A stretch of 64,000 bases of DNA from Rhodothermia bacterium (GTDB taxonomy: Bacteria > Bacteroidota > Rhodothermia > Balneolales > Balneolaceae): the NCBI GenBank assembly GCA_030427885.1, contig JAUICM010000003.1, positions 555,783 to 619,782 on the forward strand, in the 5' to 3' direction. Positions 51,403 to 60,721 of this stretch are shown here, piece by piece. The number at the start of each line of letters is the position of its first letter. The stretch's first letter is position 1. The translations under genes were made by a program, and so were the position numbers. The notes under the pieces were generated by a model. That model was not told the DNA's origin, made no database searches, and saw only the letters and a program-made list of their open reading frames with translations.

Positions 51403-52602
51403 TTATTTATCTAATTCAAGACTTGCCTGGATGAACGGCCCCACCCCTTTTATATCATTCGTTCTTTTAGGCTCATTTACATAGTATTCAAAACTGGCGT
51501 CACGATATGGATTACCCCCAAGCCCTGCTACTTCACACACCTCCGTAAGATCAACCAATCCATTTTCATGAACCACTATAAAGTTATTGAGGATCCCTTC
51601 ATATCCTTTTTCGGCAACCTGCATATATTTCTCATCCAGATACCCATTATTGACCCCTTTAGCCATAGCATACACGTACATGGATGTTGCTGATGCTTCC
51701 AGGTAATTGCCTTCTCTGTCCGGAAGATTTACGACCTGATACCAGGTACCTGTCTGTTCATCCTGAAAGTTACTCAAAGCTTCGCTGAGTCGATCAAGAA
51801 CAGCGATCAGTTCTTTTCTATCAGCATGGTCTTCAGGGAAATAATCCAGAATATCAACGATCGCCATCATATACCATCCCATAGCACGACCCCAAAAGTG
51901 TGGTGATAAACCTGTTTCGGGGTCAGCCCACCGCTGGGTTCTACTCTCATCCCATCCATGATACAACAACCCAGTTTCGGGATCTCTCATATTCTTTTCC
52001 ATGGTGATGATCTGGTGCGCTATATCTGAAAAACTTTCATCACCTTCATCATTCATTAAAGCGTATTGAGCATAGTAAGGAGAACCCATATACGCTCCAT
52101 CCAACCACATTTGCCATGGATATATATTCTTATGCCAGAATCCATTCATCTTATTACGGGGTTGCCATTCCAGATGATACCTGAGTTGATCCATCGCGAT
52201 CTTATATTTTTCATTCCCGGTCTTTTCATACAGTTTAAAAAGTGGCTTCCCGGGATTAACACGATCAATATTGAAATTGGTGATATCATACTTCTCAATA
52301 CTGCCATCATCATTGATCATATTGTCATAATATTCCTCAACATAATCCTCATACTTATCATCTCCTGAACGCTCTCCTACTTTCTCAATTGATGTAAGGA
52401 TCAATCCAAAAGTGTATTCCCATTTGGGTTCCGTTCTGAAATCGAGGTAGATCGGGTCGGGGTTCCGAGCCATTACTGACATTGCCATCCGTTCCGACCA
52501 TTTAAGAGTTTCAGGAATTTCAGGTCCGGAATATTCAGGCTCAACCTGAGCACATCCCAAAACTGCCAGAAAAACAAAGATGGTTAGGCTTTTAATTCTC
52601 AT
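51403..52602 (-). CDS. Unsaturated rhamnogalacturonyl/glucuronyl hydrolase, GH105, lipoprotein
   Basis: Hydrates and cleaves the unsaturated uronic acid left by lyases, releasing 5-dehydro-4-deoxyuronate for KduI. I use the ATG at 52602 (399 residues), preceded by AGGAG; the frame also opens from a TTG at 52611. Lipobox AVLGC puts it on the membrane surface. GH105 (YteR/YesR-like) features of the alpha6/alpha6 barrel: GFWHKNIYPWQMWLDGAYMG with the catalytic Asp, YHGWDESRTQRWADPETGLS, PHFWGRAMGWYMMAIVDILD and EASATSMYVYAMAKGVNNGY. First gene of the five-gene unit; a type-B operator lies 30 bp and a type-A site 88 bp upstream. Confidence 0.92.
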   Translation of the reverse strand: MRIKSLTIFVFLAVLGCAQVEPEYSGPEIPETLKWSERMAMSVMARNPDPIYLDFRTEPKWEYTFGLILTSIEKVGERSGDDKYEDYVEEYYDNMINDDGSIEKYDITNFNIDRVNPGKPLFKLYEKTGNEKYKIAMDQLRYHLEWQPRNKMNGFWHKNIYPWQMWLDGAYMGSPYYAQYALMNDEGDESFSDIAHQIITMEKNMRDPETGLLYHGWDESRTQRWADPETGLSPHFWGRAMGWYMMAIVDILDYFPEDHADRKELIAVLDRLSEALSNFQDEQTGTWYQVVNLPDREGNYLEASATSMYVYAMAKGVNNGYLDEKYMQVAEKGYEGILNNFIVVHENGLVDLTEVCEVAGLGGNPYRDASFEYYVNEPKRTNDIKGVGPFIQASLELDK

Positions 52603-52631
52603 ATATATCAACTCCTATTTTCAAATAAAAC

Positions 52632-52647
52632 GCGCAATCGTTTGCGC
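52632..52647. promoter_or_regulatory. LacI-type operator, type B, before GH105 operon
   Basis: GCGCAATCGTTTGCGC: the arms GCGCAA/TTGCGC are perfect around a TCGT centre. It matches the sites at 53333-53348 and 63384-63401. The position 30 bp before the GH105 start suits repression of the GH105-CE12-CE8-uxaE-PL1 unit. Assigned to LacI regulator 2 by inference. Confidence 0.7.
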
Positions 52648-52689
52648 TCTCCAATTATTCTCAATTTCACCCAAGATAGTAAAATTTTA

Positions 52690-52700
52690 TTAACCGGTAA
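52690..52700. promoter_or_regulatory. LacI-type operator, type A, before GH105 operon
   Basis: TTAACCGGTAA is identical to the core at 44400-44410. With the type-B site 43 bp closer to the gene, the GH105 operon seems to be under dual control by both regulators. Confidence 0.6.
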
Positions 52701-52713
52701 CTAAAATCTGAAA

Positions 52714-53112
52714 TTAGCTGTTTTTTTTCTTCAACATTGGACTCCCTCTCTTACATAATTGGATGGAAAAACCCCATGGATCTCTCAGCATCACAAGATG
52801 CGAACCATCTGCAAGTTGATCATCGGAAACAATGATTGCTCCTGCTTCCACCAGTTTGTTACTGTCTTCACCTGGTTCCTCCGAAACAAATGCCAGGTGC
52901 ACGATCAAGGGATTCATATGACGGTAGTCCGGCACCTCTTCAGTTGGATTATTATAGATCTCCAGCATTACTCTTCCTTCAGAATCCCTCAGAAATGCTG
53001 TATAAGGATGATTTTCATCTTTCTTTACAATTTCCATTCCCAAATTATCTTTGTACCAATCAGCCATTTCAATCGGCTTCTCTACATTGATCGCGAAATG
53101 CTCGATCTTCAT
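52714..53112 (-). CDS. VOC/glyoxalase-fold protein
   Basis: 132 residues, one glyoxalase/bleomycin-resistance-type module pair: MKIEHFAINVEKPIEMADWY, NLGMEIVKKDENHPYTAFLR, MLEIYNNPTEEVPDY, IVHLAFVSEEPGEDSNKLVE and LRDPWGFSIQLCKRGSPM. Likely metal ligands H5, E (MLEIY) and H (VHLAF) are in register for a metal-dependent VOC enzyme. It has no signal peptide. Its place between the GH105 operon and kduI suggests a step in uronate metabolism, perhaps isomerisation or detoxification of a reactive keto-uronate, but that is inference from context only. Confidence 0.82.
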   Translation of the reverse strand: MKIEHFAINVEKPIEMADWYKDNLGMEIVKKDENHPYTAFLRDSEGRVMLEIYNNPTEEVPDYRHMNPLIVHLAFVSEEPGEDSNKLVEAGAIIVSDDQLADGSHLVMLRDPWGFSIQLCKRGSPMLKKKNS

Positions 53113-53332
53113 AAGTATCCTCTTTCTGTTTCTTTGTTGACCAAATATTTTATCACATGTTATCTGATCGTAAATTCTAATATGAGAACAGATCCTTCCT
53201 TTGATCCTGTTGTTGAAAAAAATTTTTAACTGATTTCATACCAGACTTCAGGATCTTTTCGATTCGGTGATAAATTATTTTGAACTGTTTTAATATTTCA
53301 CTGGATATAGTATCACATTTTTTTGATATTTT

Positions 53333-53348
53333 GTGCAATCGATTACAT
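53333..53348. promoter_or_regulatory. LacI-type operator, type B, before kduI
   Basis: GTGCAATCGATTACAT has the same arms and TCGA centre as the other type-B sites and ends 20 bp before the kduI ATG. It probably controls the kduI-kduD-lacI-kdgK-uxuA run, whose third gene encodes the presumed regulator (autoregulation). Confidence 0.68.
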
Positions 53349-53368
53349 TCTAATTTAACCAACCTTTC

Positions 53369-54208
53369 ATGTCAGTGAATTACACTACCCGCTATGCTAC
53401 AAATCCAGAAGATTTCAAAAGCTATGGCACCCAACGTTTAAGAGATGACTTTCTAATTCAGAATATGTTCGTTGATGACGAGATTAATCTCGTCTATTCA
53501 CATTACGACAGATACATTGTCGGTGGTGCTAAGCCTTCCTCCTCCTCTCTCAAACTGGAAACCATTGACCCGTTAAAAGCAGATTTCTTTCTGGAACGCC
53601 GGGAACTAGGTGTTATCAATGTTGGTGATACTGGAATTGTTAAAGTAGGTGACACAGAATATGAGATCGGCTTTAAAGAGGCGATCTATGTGGGCCGTGG
53701 AGAGAAAGAAGTTAGTTTTATGCAAAAAGATGGTAGTCAGCCACTCTTTTATATAAATTCTGCCCCCGCTCACCATGCTTATCCAACAAAAAAAGTTTCA
53801 CAGGATGATGCCGAAGTTGTTGAACTGGGTTCTCTGGAAACAGCTAATCACAGAGTAATCAGAAAACTGATCGTAAACAGTGTGGTTGAGAGCTGCCAGC
53901 TTCAAATGGGGATGACCCAGCTTAAAAAAGGAAGCGTTTGGAATACCATGCCAGCTCACGTACATGACAGACGTATGGAAGCCTATTTCTATTTTGAGGT
54001 ACCGGAGGGACAAACCGTTTGTCATTTTATGGGCGAACCTCAGAATACACGTCATATCTGGCTTCAGAATAATGAAGCGGTACTTTCTCCACCTTGGTCG
54101 ATACACTGCGGTTCAGGAACCAGTAATTACACCTTTATTTGGGGTATGGCTGGCGAAAACCTGGATTATGGTGATATGGACGGATTCGACCCAACGGAAA
54201 TGAAATAA
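53369..54208 (+). CDS. kduI: 5-dehydro-4-deoxy-D-glucuronate isomerase
   Basis: Isomerises the 5-keto-4-deoxyuronate released from unsaturated oligouronides to 2,5-diketo-3-deoxygluconate. 279 residues, the usual KduI length. The cupin zinc site is intact: His197, His199 and Glu204 in [16 protein letters not shown] and His246 in WSIHCG. The N-terminal [20 protein letters not shown] and the C-terminal [18 protein letters not shown] are diagnostic. kduD starts 10 bp downstream and encodes the next step. Confidence 0.97.
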   Translation: MSVNYTTRYATNPEDFKSYGTQRLRDDFLIQNMFVDDEINLVYSHYDRYIVGGAKPSSSSLKLETIDPLKADFFLERRELGVINVGDTGIVKVGDTEYEIGFKEAIYVGRGEKEVSFMQKDGSQPLFYINSAPAHHAYPTKKVSQDDAEVVELGSLETANHRVIRKLIVNSVVESCQLQMGMTQLKKGSVWNTMPAHVHDRRMEAYFYFEVPEGQTVCHFMGEPQNTRHIWLQNNEAVLSPPWSIHCGSGTSNYTFIWGMAGENLDYGDMDGFDPTEMK

Positions 54209-54218
54209 GGATATATAA

Positions 54219-55004
54219 ATGAGTAAACTATTTGACTTACAAGGGAAACGGGCATTAGTAACTGGCGGGACACATGGTCTTGGTATGGCTATGGCTAAAG
54301 GACTGGCTGAAGCAGGTGCAGAACTGATCATCAACGGAACTACTCCTGAAAAAATGGAGAAAGCACTGGAAGAATACCGCTCCTGTGGCTACACGGTACA
54401 TGGTTTTTTGTTCGATGTAACTGATGATGCAGCCGCTAAAGAACACGTTGATAAAATTGAAGCTAAGATCGGCCCAATCAATATTCTTGTAAACAATGCA
54501 GGGATCATCAAACGTGTTCCATTGAAAGACATGGAAGTAGAAGATTATCGTAAAGTTATTGATGTGGATCTTGTTGGCCCTTTCATAATGGCGAAACATG
54601 TGGTTCAGCATATGATCAAACGAGGTGAAGGAAAAATCATCAATATATGCTCTATGATGACTGAACTGGGTCGTGACACCGTAGGAGCATATGCCGCTGC
54701 TAAAGGGGGACTCAAAATGCTTACGCGTAATATGGCTACCGAGTGGGCTCGCTTTAATATTCAGACCAATGGTATTGGCCCCGGATATTTTGCGACTTCA
54801 CAAACTGCACCTATCCGGGTTGATGGTCATCCTTTTAACGATTTTATTATCCAGCGCACACCAGCTGGTCGTTGGGGAGACCCTGAAGATCTTGCCGGAA
54901 CTGCCGTATTCTTATCATCAAAGGCCAGTGATTTTGTGAATGGTCAGATCGTGTATGTTGACGGCGGTATTCTTGCTACTATCGGGAAACCTTCGAATGA
55001 GTGA
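54219..55004 (+). CDS. kduD: 2-dehydro-3-deoxy-D-gluconate 5-dehydrogenase (SDR)
   Basis: Reduces 2,5-diketo-3-deoxygluconate to KDG. 261 residues, classical SDR: TGGTHGLGMAMAKGLAEAGA at the N-terminus, NNAGI (92-96), Ser145, Tyr158 and Lys162 in GAYAAAKGGLKM, and the KduD-type IGPGYFATSQTAPIRVDGHP, FIIQRTPAGRWGDPEDLAGT. The pairing with kduI (10 bp apart) makes KduD the safe choice over gluconate 5-dehydrogenase. Compare the other SDR at 41681, which is assigned to mannonate. Confidence 0.94.
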   Translation: MSKLFDLQGKRALVTGGTHGLGMAMAKGLAEAGAELIINGTTPEKMEKALEEYRSCGYTVHGFLFDVTDDAAAKEHVDKIEAKIGPINILVNNAGIIKRVPLKDMEVEDYRKVIDVDLVGPFIMAKHVVQHMIKRGEGKIINICSMMTELGRDTVGAYAAAKGGLKMLTRNMATEWARFNIQTNGIGPGYFATSQTAPIRVDGHPFNDFIIQRTPAGRWGDPEDLAGTAVFLSSKASDFVNGQIVYVDGGILATIGKPSNE

Positions 55005-55129
55005 CTATGAAAAAGCTCAAGCGTTCAGTCACTTCTGTATTGATATATGGTTCTTCCCCTGAAACCACTCATAGATAAACTGAGAGAAATTCCTGCATTT
55101 GGTAATTCAATCGGATCAGGTGCCTTATA

Positions 55130-56158
55130 GTGAAAAAAAAGACTACCATACATGATATCGCCAGAGCTCTCGAGGTAACTGCTTCTACAGTTTCACGTGC
55201 GCTAAAGGATCATCCAAGGATAAGCGATGCCACAAAAAAGCAAGTCGTGGCTATGGCTAAGAAGATGAATTATCAGCCTAACAGCATCGCAGCTGCATTA
55301 CGCCGTGGCACAAGTAATCTTATTGGTGTTATGATCCCAACCGTTGACCGTAACTTCTTTGGATCTGTGGTTCGTGGTGTAGAAGAGGTGCTCAATGAAA
55401 CCGGTTATAATGTGATCATCACGCAGTCGAATGACTCTTTTGAGAAAGAAAAACAGAATATAAAAGCTCTCCTTGAAGCTCAGGTTGACGGCATACTGGC
55501 CTCCTTTGCAAAAGATACTACTTCCTTTGAACATTATGATGAGATCGTTAAACGTGGTATCCCATTGATACTCTTCGACCGAATGGATGAATCCCTCAAA
55601 GTGGATTCCGTTGTGATCGACGATTACCAGGCTGCTTATAAAGCAACAGAACATTTAATTGAACAAGGTTGCCGGAGAATTGTACATTTCGCCGGGCCTG
55701 ATAATGTAAGTATTTACCGGGACCGGCAGCGTGGCTATGAAGATGCTCTTCGGCGAAATAATATTGAATCAGATCCTGATCTTGTTATGCGCTCTGATGT
55801 GAAGTTTGAATCAGGTAGAGAACTGGGGAAAGCAATTTCAAGCATGGTTAATACCCCGGATGGGATATTCTCTTCCAGTGATTTTGCAGCCATGGGAGCT
55901 ATCGAGATCCTCAAGAAAAGAGGGTTTAATGTTCCGGAAGATATAGCTGTAGTGGGTTTTAGTAACGAATCATTTACTGGACTCGTAGATCCACCTTTAA
56001 GTACAGTAGAACAACACAGTAAGAAAATGGGGAATTTCACTGCCAACTTATTCCTTGAACGAATCAGGAATAAAAACGGAACTCATACACCCGCAAAAAC
56101 GGTACTTACTCCTGAATTGATCATCAGAAGATCATCCATGAGAAAAGAAAACAATTAA
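55130..56158 (+). CDS. LacI-family transcriptional regulator 2 of the pectin locus
   Basis: 342 residues with a GTG start (55130) followed by KKKTTIHDIARALEVTASTV, SRAL; the hinge has MNYQPNSIAAAL. The effector domain starts NLIGVMIPTVDRNFFGSVVR. It lies in the middle of the kduI-kduD-lacI-kdgK-uxuA run. A type-B palindrome is found in front of kduI, before the GH105 operon and twice near fbp, so it is the likely reader of type B. The probable inducer is KDG or another uronate intermediate, as in KdgR-like LacI regulators; this is inference. Confidence 0.92.
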   Translation: MKKKTTIHDIARALEVTASTVSRALKDHPRISDATKKQVVAMAKKMNYQPNSIAAALRRGTSNLIGVMIPTVDRNFFGSVVRGVEEVLNETGYNVIITQSNDSFEKEKQNIKALLEAQVDGILASFAKDTTSFEHYDEIVKRGIPLILFDRMDESLKVDSVVIDDYQAAYKATEHLIEQGCRRIVHFAGPDNVSIYRDRQRGYEDALRRNNIESDPDLVMRSDVKFESGRELGKAISSMVNTPDGIFSSSDFAAMGAIEILKKRGFNVPEDIAVVGFSNESFTGLVDPPLSTVEQHSKKMGNFTANLFLERIRNKNGTHTPAKTVLTPELIIRRSSMRKENN

Positions 56159-56189
56159 ATACACATTTTATCACTCAAACTAACCAACA

Positions 56190-57236
56190 ATGAAAAAAGT
56201 AGTCACATTTGGAGAGATCATGCTGAGACTCTCCCCTCCCGGATTCCTGAGATTCTCACAAGCCAGTTCATTTGATGTTGTATACGGTGGTGGCGAAAGC
56301 AACGTAGCTGTTTCACTTGCTAATTATGGTGTTCCAACAGAATTTGTAACCCGTCTGCCAAAAAATGATATCGGGGAATGTGCCCTGATGGAAATGAGGA
56401 AACGCGGGGTTGGCACCAGTCACATTCAGCGTGGAGGTGAACGTCTCGGAATCTATTTCCTGGAAACCGGTGCTGTAAGCCGTGGCAGCAAGGTTGTATA
56501 TGACCGTGCTCATTCTGCCATGTCAGAGATTGAACCCGGCATGGTTGACTGGAAGAACGTTTTTGAAGGAGCTTCATGGTTCCACTGGACTGGTATCACA
56601 CCAGCTATTTCACAAAGTGCGGCCAATGCCTGCCTGGAAGCTGTCAAAGTAGCCAGTAAAATGGGCGTCACCATCTCTACAGATTTAAATTACAGGGCCA
56701 AATTATGGAAATACTGCAGCGCTGAGAAACGCGAAGAGATCATGACCGAACTCACCTCTCATTGTGATATTATTCTTGGAAATGAGGAAGATGCTGAAAT
56801 GCATTTTGGCATCAAACCAGAGGGAATTTCTGTTCAAACTGAAGGTCACAATGTTAAAGCCGATGCCTTTCTTTCGGTATGTCAGCAAATGATGAAGAAA
56901 TTTCCAAAAGCTAAAAAGGTGATCACAACACTGCGAGGATCTATTTCAGCATCTCATAATACCTGGGCTGGCGTGCTTTATGATGGCAAAAAAATGTATG
57001 AAACCCGCCAGTATCAGATCACTCATATTGTGGATCGTGTCGGGGGCGGTGATTCTTTCATGGGTGGACTGATCTATGGACTCCTCAATTATCCTGAGAA
57101 CGATCAAAATGCACTCGACTTTGCAGTTGCCGCATCCTGCCTGAAACATACCATCTACGGTGATGCCAATCTGGTAACTGTAGAAGAAGTTGAAAAATTA
57201 ATGGGCGGTGATGCCTCCGGAAGAGTGGCCAGATAA
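56190..57236 (+). CDS. kdgK: 2-dehydro-3-deoxygluconokinase (PfkB family)
   Basis: Phosphorylates KDG to KDPG. 348 residues, PfkB/ribokinase fold: the N-terminal [20 protein letters not shown], the substrate loop [40 protein letters not shown], and the C-terminal anion-hole/catalytic motif [18 protein letters not shown] (G-x-G-D base). One base separates its stop from the uxuA ATG. It collects KDG from both the UxuA and KduD branches, which is why its position between their genes makes sense. Confidence 0.94.
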   Translation: MKKVVTFGEIMLRLSPPGFLRFSQASSFDVVYGGGESNVAVSLANYGVPTEFVTRLPKNDIGECALMEMRKRGVGTSHIQRGGERLGIYFLETGAVSRGSKVVYDRAHSAMSEIEPGMVDWKNVFEGASWFHWTGITPAISQSAANACLEAVKVASKMGVTISTDLNYRAKLWKYCSAEKREEIMTELTSHCDIILGNEEDAEMHFGIKPEGISVQTEGHNVKADAFLSVCQQMMKKFPKAKKVITTLRGSISASHNTWAGVLYDGKKMYETRQYQITHIVDRVGGGDSFMGGLIYGLLNYPENDQNALDFAVAASCLKHTIYGDANLVTVEEVEKLMGGDASGRVAR

Positions 57237-57237
57237 C

Positions 57238-58410
57238 ATGAAATTTGAATACACCTGGCGCTGGTATGGGCCGAACGACCCTGTTACTCTTAAGGACATC
57301 AAACAGACAGATGCCACTGGTATCGTTAATGCCCTTCATCATATTCCCGTTGGTGAAACCTGGACTCTTGAAGAAATTCAAAAACGTAAAGCTGAGATAG
57401 AAGCTGCCGGTCTCAGCTGGTCTGTTGTTGAAAGTGTTCCCGTTCATGAAGACATCAAGAAACGAAGCGGTGAATACCAGATGTACATCGATAATTATAA
57501 ACAGACACTCAGAAACCTTGCCTTATGCGGGGTAAAGACCGTTTGTTATAATTTCATGCCCATTCTGGACTGGACACGAACGGATCTTGATTACGCTCTC
57601 CCGACCGGAGCTTATGCCCTGCGCTTTGATGCTATCTCTTTTGCTGCATTCGAATTGTTCATTCTTAAACGTGAAGGAGCTAAAAAAGAATATAATGCTG
57701 AACAAACAGCTCAAGCCGGGGCTTACTTTAATGGTCTGAACGAAGAGGAAATCCTGAAACTAACTAAGAATATAATTGCAGGTCTTCCTGGTGGACATGA
57801 AGGTTATACTCCGGAAGAATTTCAGGTTATACTGGATGAATATGCGGGTATCTCAGAAGAAGATCTTAAAGCTAATTTGAAATACTTCCTTCAGGAAATT
57901 ATTCCTGTTGCCGAAGAGACCGGAGTACTGATGTGCATCCATCCGGATGATCCACCCTACCCCATTTTGGGATTACCAAGAGTCGTGAGTACTGAAGAAG
58001 ATATTGAACGCCTGCTCAGTGATGTTGAATCACCCAATAACGGGATTACTCTTTGCACTGGTTCTTATGGCGTCAGAAAAGATAATGACATGGTTAGAAT
58101 GGCTACCCGCTTTGCTGACAAGATCCATTTTCTCCACTTCCGTAGTGTAGAGGTCGAAGATGATGGCAGCTTTTATGAAGCAGGTCATCTGGAAGGAAAT
58201 TCATATATCGCTAAAGTTATGAACGCAATTATCACATCAGATAAACTAAGTAAAGGCCATGTGATTCCAATGCGTCCGGACCATGGTCATAAGATGCTCG
58301 ACGATATTGCAAAGAAAACCAATCCCGGCTATTCCTGCATTGGAAGGATGAAGGGACTTAGCGAATTACGCGGTCTGGAACAAGGTCTGCGTTTCAATTT
58401 GGAATTATAA
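57238..58410 (+). CDS. uxuA: D-mannonate dehydratase
   Basis: Dehydrates D-mannonate to KDG. 390 residues from the ATG at 57238; the longer frame begins inside kdgK. The family start [20 protein letters not shown], then the metal-binding and active-site blocks [89 protein letters not shown] and [20 protein letters not shown] are all present. It is the Mn/Fe-dependent UxuA type (not the enolase-superfamily ManD). It receives mannonate from the SDR at 41681. Confidence 0.97.
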   Translation: MKFEYTWRWYGPNDPVTLKDIKQTDATGIVNALHHIPVGETWTLEEIQKRKAEIEAAGLSWSVVESVPVHEDIKKRSGEYQMYIDNYKQTLRNLALCGVKTVCYNFMPILDWTRTDLDYALPTGAYALRFDAISFAAFELFILKREGAKKEYNAEQTAQAGAYFNGLNEEEILKLTKNIIAGLPGGHEGYTPEEFQVILDEYAGISEEDLKANLKYFLQEIIPVAEETGVLMCIHPDDPPYPILGLPRVVSTEEDIERLLSDVESPNNGITLCTGSYGVRKDNDMVRMATRFADKIHFLHFRSVEVEDDGSFYEAGHLEGNSYIAKVMNAIITSDKLSKGHVIPMRPDHGHKMLDDIAKKTNPGYSCIGRMKGLSELRGLEQGLRFNLEL

Positions 58411-58543
58411 TTTATTTAACTACTAATTTTATTGACTTTATCCGATTGTAAGAACCTGTTATAGAAGCGCTTTTAAGTTGATATTAAGAGCATCATTAAC
58501 GTATTTCAACAGTTGGTTATTCTCATGTTAAACTCTCACTCCT

Positions 58544-59215
58544 ATGGCAAGATTTACACGAATACAGGTGGCTACTGTAATGGAAAAAACGGGCTTTGTT
58601 CCGCTTTTTTATCACAATGACATTGAGGTATGTAAAGAAGTTTTGCGTGCCTGCTATAATGGCGGTGCCCGACTTTTGGAATTCACAAACCGTGGCGATT
58701 TTGCTCATGAAGTTTTCGGGGAGCTCAACAAGTTTGCGGCTAAAGAACTCCCGGAGATGATCCTTGGTGTCGGTTCGGTTACTGATGCAGCATCTGCATC
58801 TCTATACATGGCTTTAGGAGCCAACTTTGTTGTAACCCCGGTATACCGCGAGGACATTGCCATCGTTTGTAACCGAAGAAAAGTACTTTGGTCTCCCGGT
58901 TGTGGATCTCTCACTGAGATTGCAACTGCAGAGCAAATGGGTGCTGAGATTATAAAAGTATTTCCGGGAAGTACTCTTGGTCCTGAATTCATTAAAGCGA
59001 TTAAAGGACCATGCCCCTGGACCAGCATCATGCCTACGGGTGGAGTTTCTACCGATGAGGATAATCTTCGGGGATGGTTTGATGCAGGTGTTACCTGTGT
59101 TGGAATGGGATCCCAGCTCATTACCAAAGAATTTCTATCCAGCAAAGATTACTCAGGTCTCGAAAAACATGTCACTAATACTGTCGAATTGATCAACTCG
59201 ATCCGCAAAAAATAA
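58544..59215 (+). CDS. eda: KDPG/KHG aldolase
   Basis: Splits KDPG into pyruvate and glyceraldehyde-3-phosphate. 223 residues, TIM barrel. The catalytic pair is visible: Glu in GGARLLEFTNRGDFA and the Schiff-base Lys in EIIKVFPGSTLGPEFIKAIK; the phosphate site is MPTGGVSTDEDNL. The ILGVGSVTDAASASLYMALG and ANFVVTPVYREDIAIVCNRR segments fit the family. It begins 133 bp after uxuA, so it may have its own promoter, and ends 5 bp before the TRAP dctP gene. Confidence 0.93.
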   Translation: MARFTRIQVATVMEKTGFVPLFYHNDIEVCKEVLRACYNGGARLLEFTNRGDFAHEVFGELNKFAAKELPEMILGVGSVTDAASASLYMALGANFVVTPVYREDIAIVCNRRKVLWSPGCGSLTEIATAEQMGAEIIKVFPGSTLGPEFIKAIKGPCPWTSIMPTGGVSTDEDNLRGWFDAGVTCVGMGSQLITKEFLSSKDYSGLEKHVTNTVELINSIRKK

Positions 59216-59220
59216 AATCT

Positions 59221-60222
59221 ATGATTAAACAACCATCACCACCGCTAACTCTCTTAAGCATGTTATTGCTTCTATTTGTCTTAGCGGGATGCAGCGAACA
59301 AAGTACTGAACATAAAACTATTCGTCTTGCTCATGCACTCAATACGGCCCATCCCGTCCACTTGGGAATGGTTCGCATGGCCAAGCTAGCAGATGAATAC
59401 TCAAAAGGAACTCTGGAGATCAAAATATTTCCAAATCAGCAGTTAGGATCTGAACGGGAAGCTCTAGAACTTTTGCAGATCGGAAGTATAGGGATGACCA
59501 AGGTATCCTCAGCAGCTCTTGAGAATTTTGTACCTGAACTCAGAGTGTACAGCCTGCCTTACCTTTTTGGAAGCCAGGAACAAACCCTGAAAGTACTGAA
59601 TGGTGAGATCGGAAAAGAACTACTACTGGCCGGTGAAGATTACTGGATGCGCGGACTGACCTATTACGATGCTGGTAAACGCAGCTTCTATACTAAAGAC
59701 AAACCCATCCTCACACCTGATGATCTCCAGGGACTTAAGATCAGGGTGATGGAAAGCCAGATGTCGATGAATATGGTTCGGGAAATGAACGGATCACCAA
59801 CTCCGATCTCTTTCGGTGAGCTTTATACTGCACTTCAACAGGGAGTTGTGGACGGAGCCGAGAACAACCCTCCATCCTACCTTACGTCACGCCATTATGA
59901 AGTAGCTAAATATTACAGTCTGGATGAGCATCTTATGCTGCCAGACATCCTTCTTATCGGAACCGAAGTATGGGATGATCTGACTGAACAGGAACAGGAA
60001 TGGGTACAAGCTGCTGCTGATTCATCCGCAAGATACCAGCGTCAGTTATGGGCTGAAGCTGAACTTGAAGCTCTTAAAACAGTGGAAGAATCCGGGGTTG
60101 AGATCATCTATCCGGATAAACAACCGTTTATTGATGCAACTGCCGCTCTGTTCGAAAAATATAAAGCCACTGAACCCGATTTTTACAACCTGATCAAAAG
60201 AATACAGGAGGCTCAGAAATAA
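59221..60222 (+). CDS. dctP: TRAP transporter substrate-binding protein (lipoprotein)
   Basis: 333 residues. Lipobox VLAGC (Cys24) rather than a cleaved periplasmic form. DctP family features: HALNTAHPVHLGMVRMAKLA, GTLEIKIFPNQQLGSEREAL, YDAGKRSFYTKDKPILTPDD, LKIRVMESQMSMNMVREMNG with the substrate-carboxylate Arg, and GELYTALQQGVVDGAENNPP. Located directly behind uronate catabolic genes, it probably binds galacturonate, glucuronate or unsaturated uronides, as known for several uronate-specific TRAP proteins. Followed at 2 bp by dctQ. Confidence 0.92.
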   Translation: MIKQPSPPLTLLSMLLLLFVLAGCSEQSTEHKTIRLAHALNTAHPVHLGMVRMAKLADEYSKGTLEIKIFPNQQLGSEREALELLQIGSIGMTKVSSAALENFVPELRVYSLPYLFGSQEQTLKVLNGEIGKELLLAGEDYWMRGLTYYDAGKRSFYTKDKPILTPDDLQGLKIRVMESQMSMNMVREMNGSPTPISFGELYTALQQGVVDGAENNPPSYLTSRHYEVAKYYSLDEHLMLPDILLIGTEVWDDLTEQEQEWVQAAADSSARYQRQLWAEAELEALKTVEESGVEIIYPDKQPFIDATAALFEKYKATEPDFYNLIKRIQEAQK

Positions 60223-60224
60223 TC

Positions 60225-60710
60225 ATGAAAAGTACATTCACCCGTTATTTTGAATATTTCCTGGCCTTCTTGATGGCACTGATGTTATTGAGTGTCTGCT
60301 GGCAGGTCATAACCCGGTATTTCCTCGGCGACCCAAGTTCTTTCACAGATGAGCTGGCAAGATATCTGATGATATGGATCGGTATTTTAGGAGGAGCTTA
60401 TGCTTCCGGAAGAGGCAACCACCTTGCTATCGACTTGCTGCCAAGTAAACTAAAAGGAAAGGCCAAGTACCGCCTTGAGATACTCATCAATCTGTTGATC
60501 ATCTTCTTTGTATTCACCACCCTGGTGATCGGCGGAACCAGACTGGTGTACATTACTTATACTCTGGGCCAAACTTCTGCGGCCATGCAATTGCCTTTAG
60601 CCTATGTATATATCATTCTGCCTATCGCAGGATTACTGATCACCTTTTACAAGGTCAGAGAAATCATGACACTTGAAGTGAACCCATCATCACAAAACGA
60701 AGCATCTTAA
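60225..60710 (+). CDS. dctQ: TRAP transporter small permease
   Basis: 161 residues with four transmembrane helices (about 10-30, 45-65, 85-106 and 125-148), matching DctQ: FLAFLMALMLLSVCWQVITR, YFLGDPSSFTDELARYLMIW, IGILGGAYASGRGNHLAIDL and QLPLAYVYIILPIAGLLITF. Partner of DctM in the inner-membrane complex driven by the sodium gradient (family knowledge). Eleven bases separate it from dctM. Confidence 0.93.
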   Translation: MKSTFTRYFEYFLAFLMALMLLSVCWQVITRYFLGDPSSFTDELARYLMIWIGILGGAYASGRGNHLAIDLLPSKLKGKAKYRLEILINLLIIFFVFTTLVIGGTRLVYITYTLGQTSAAMQLPLAYVYIILPIAGLLITFYKVREIMTLEVNPSSQNEAS

Positions 60711-60721
60711 CCGACTGAATT

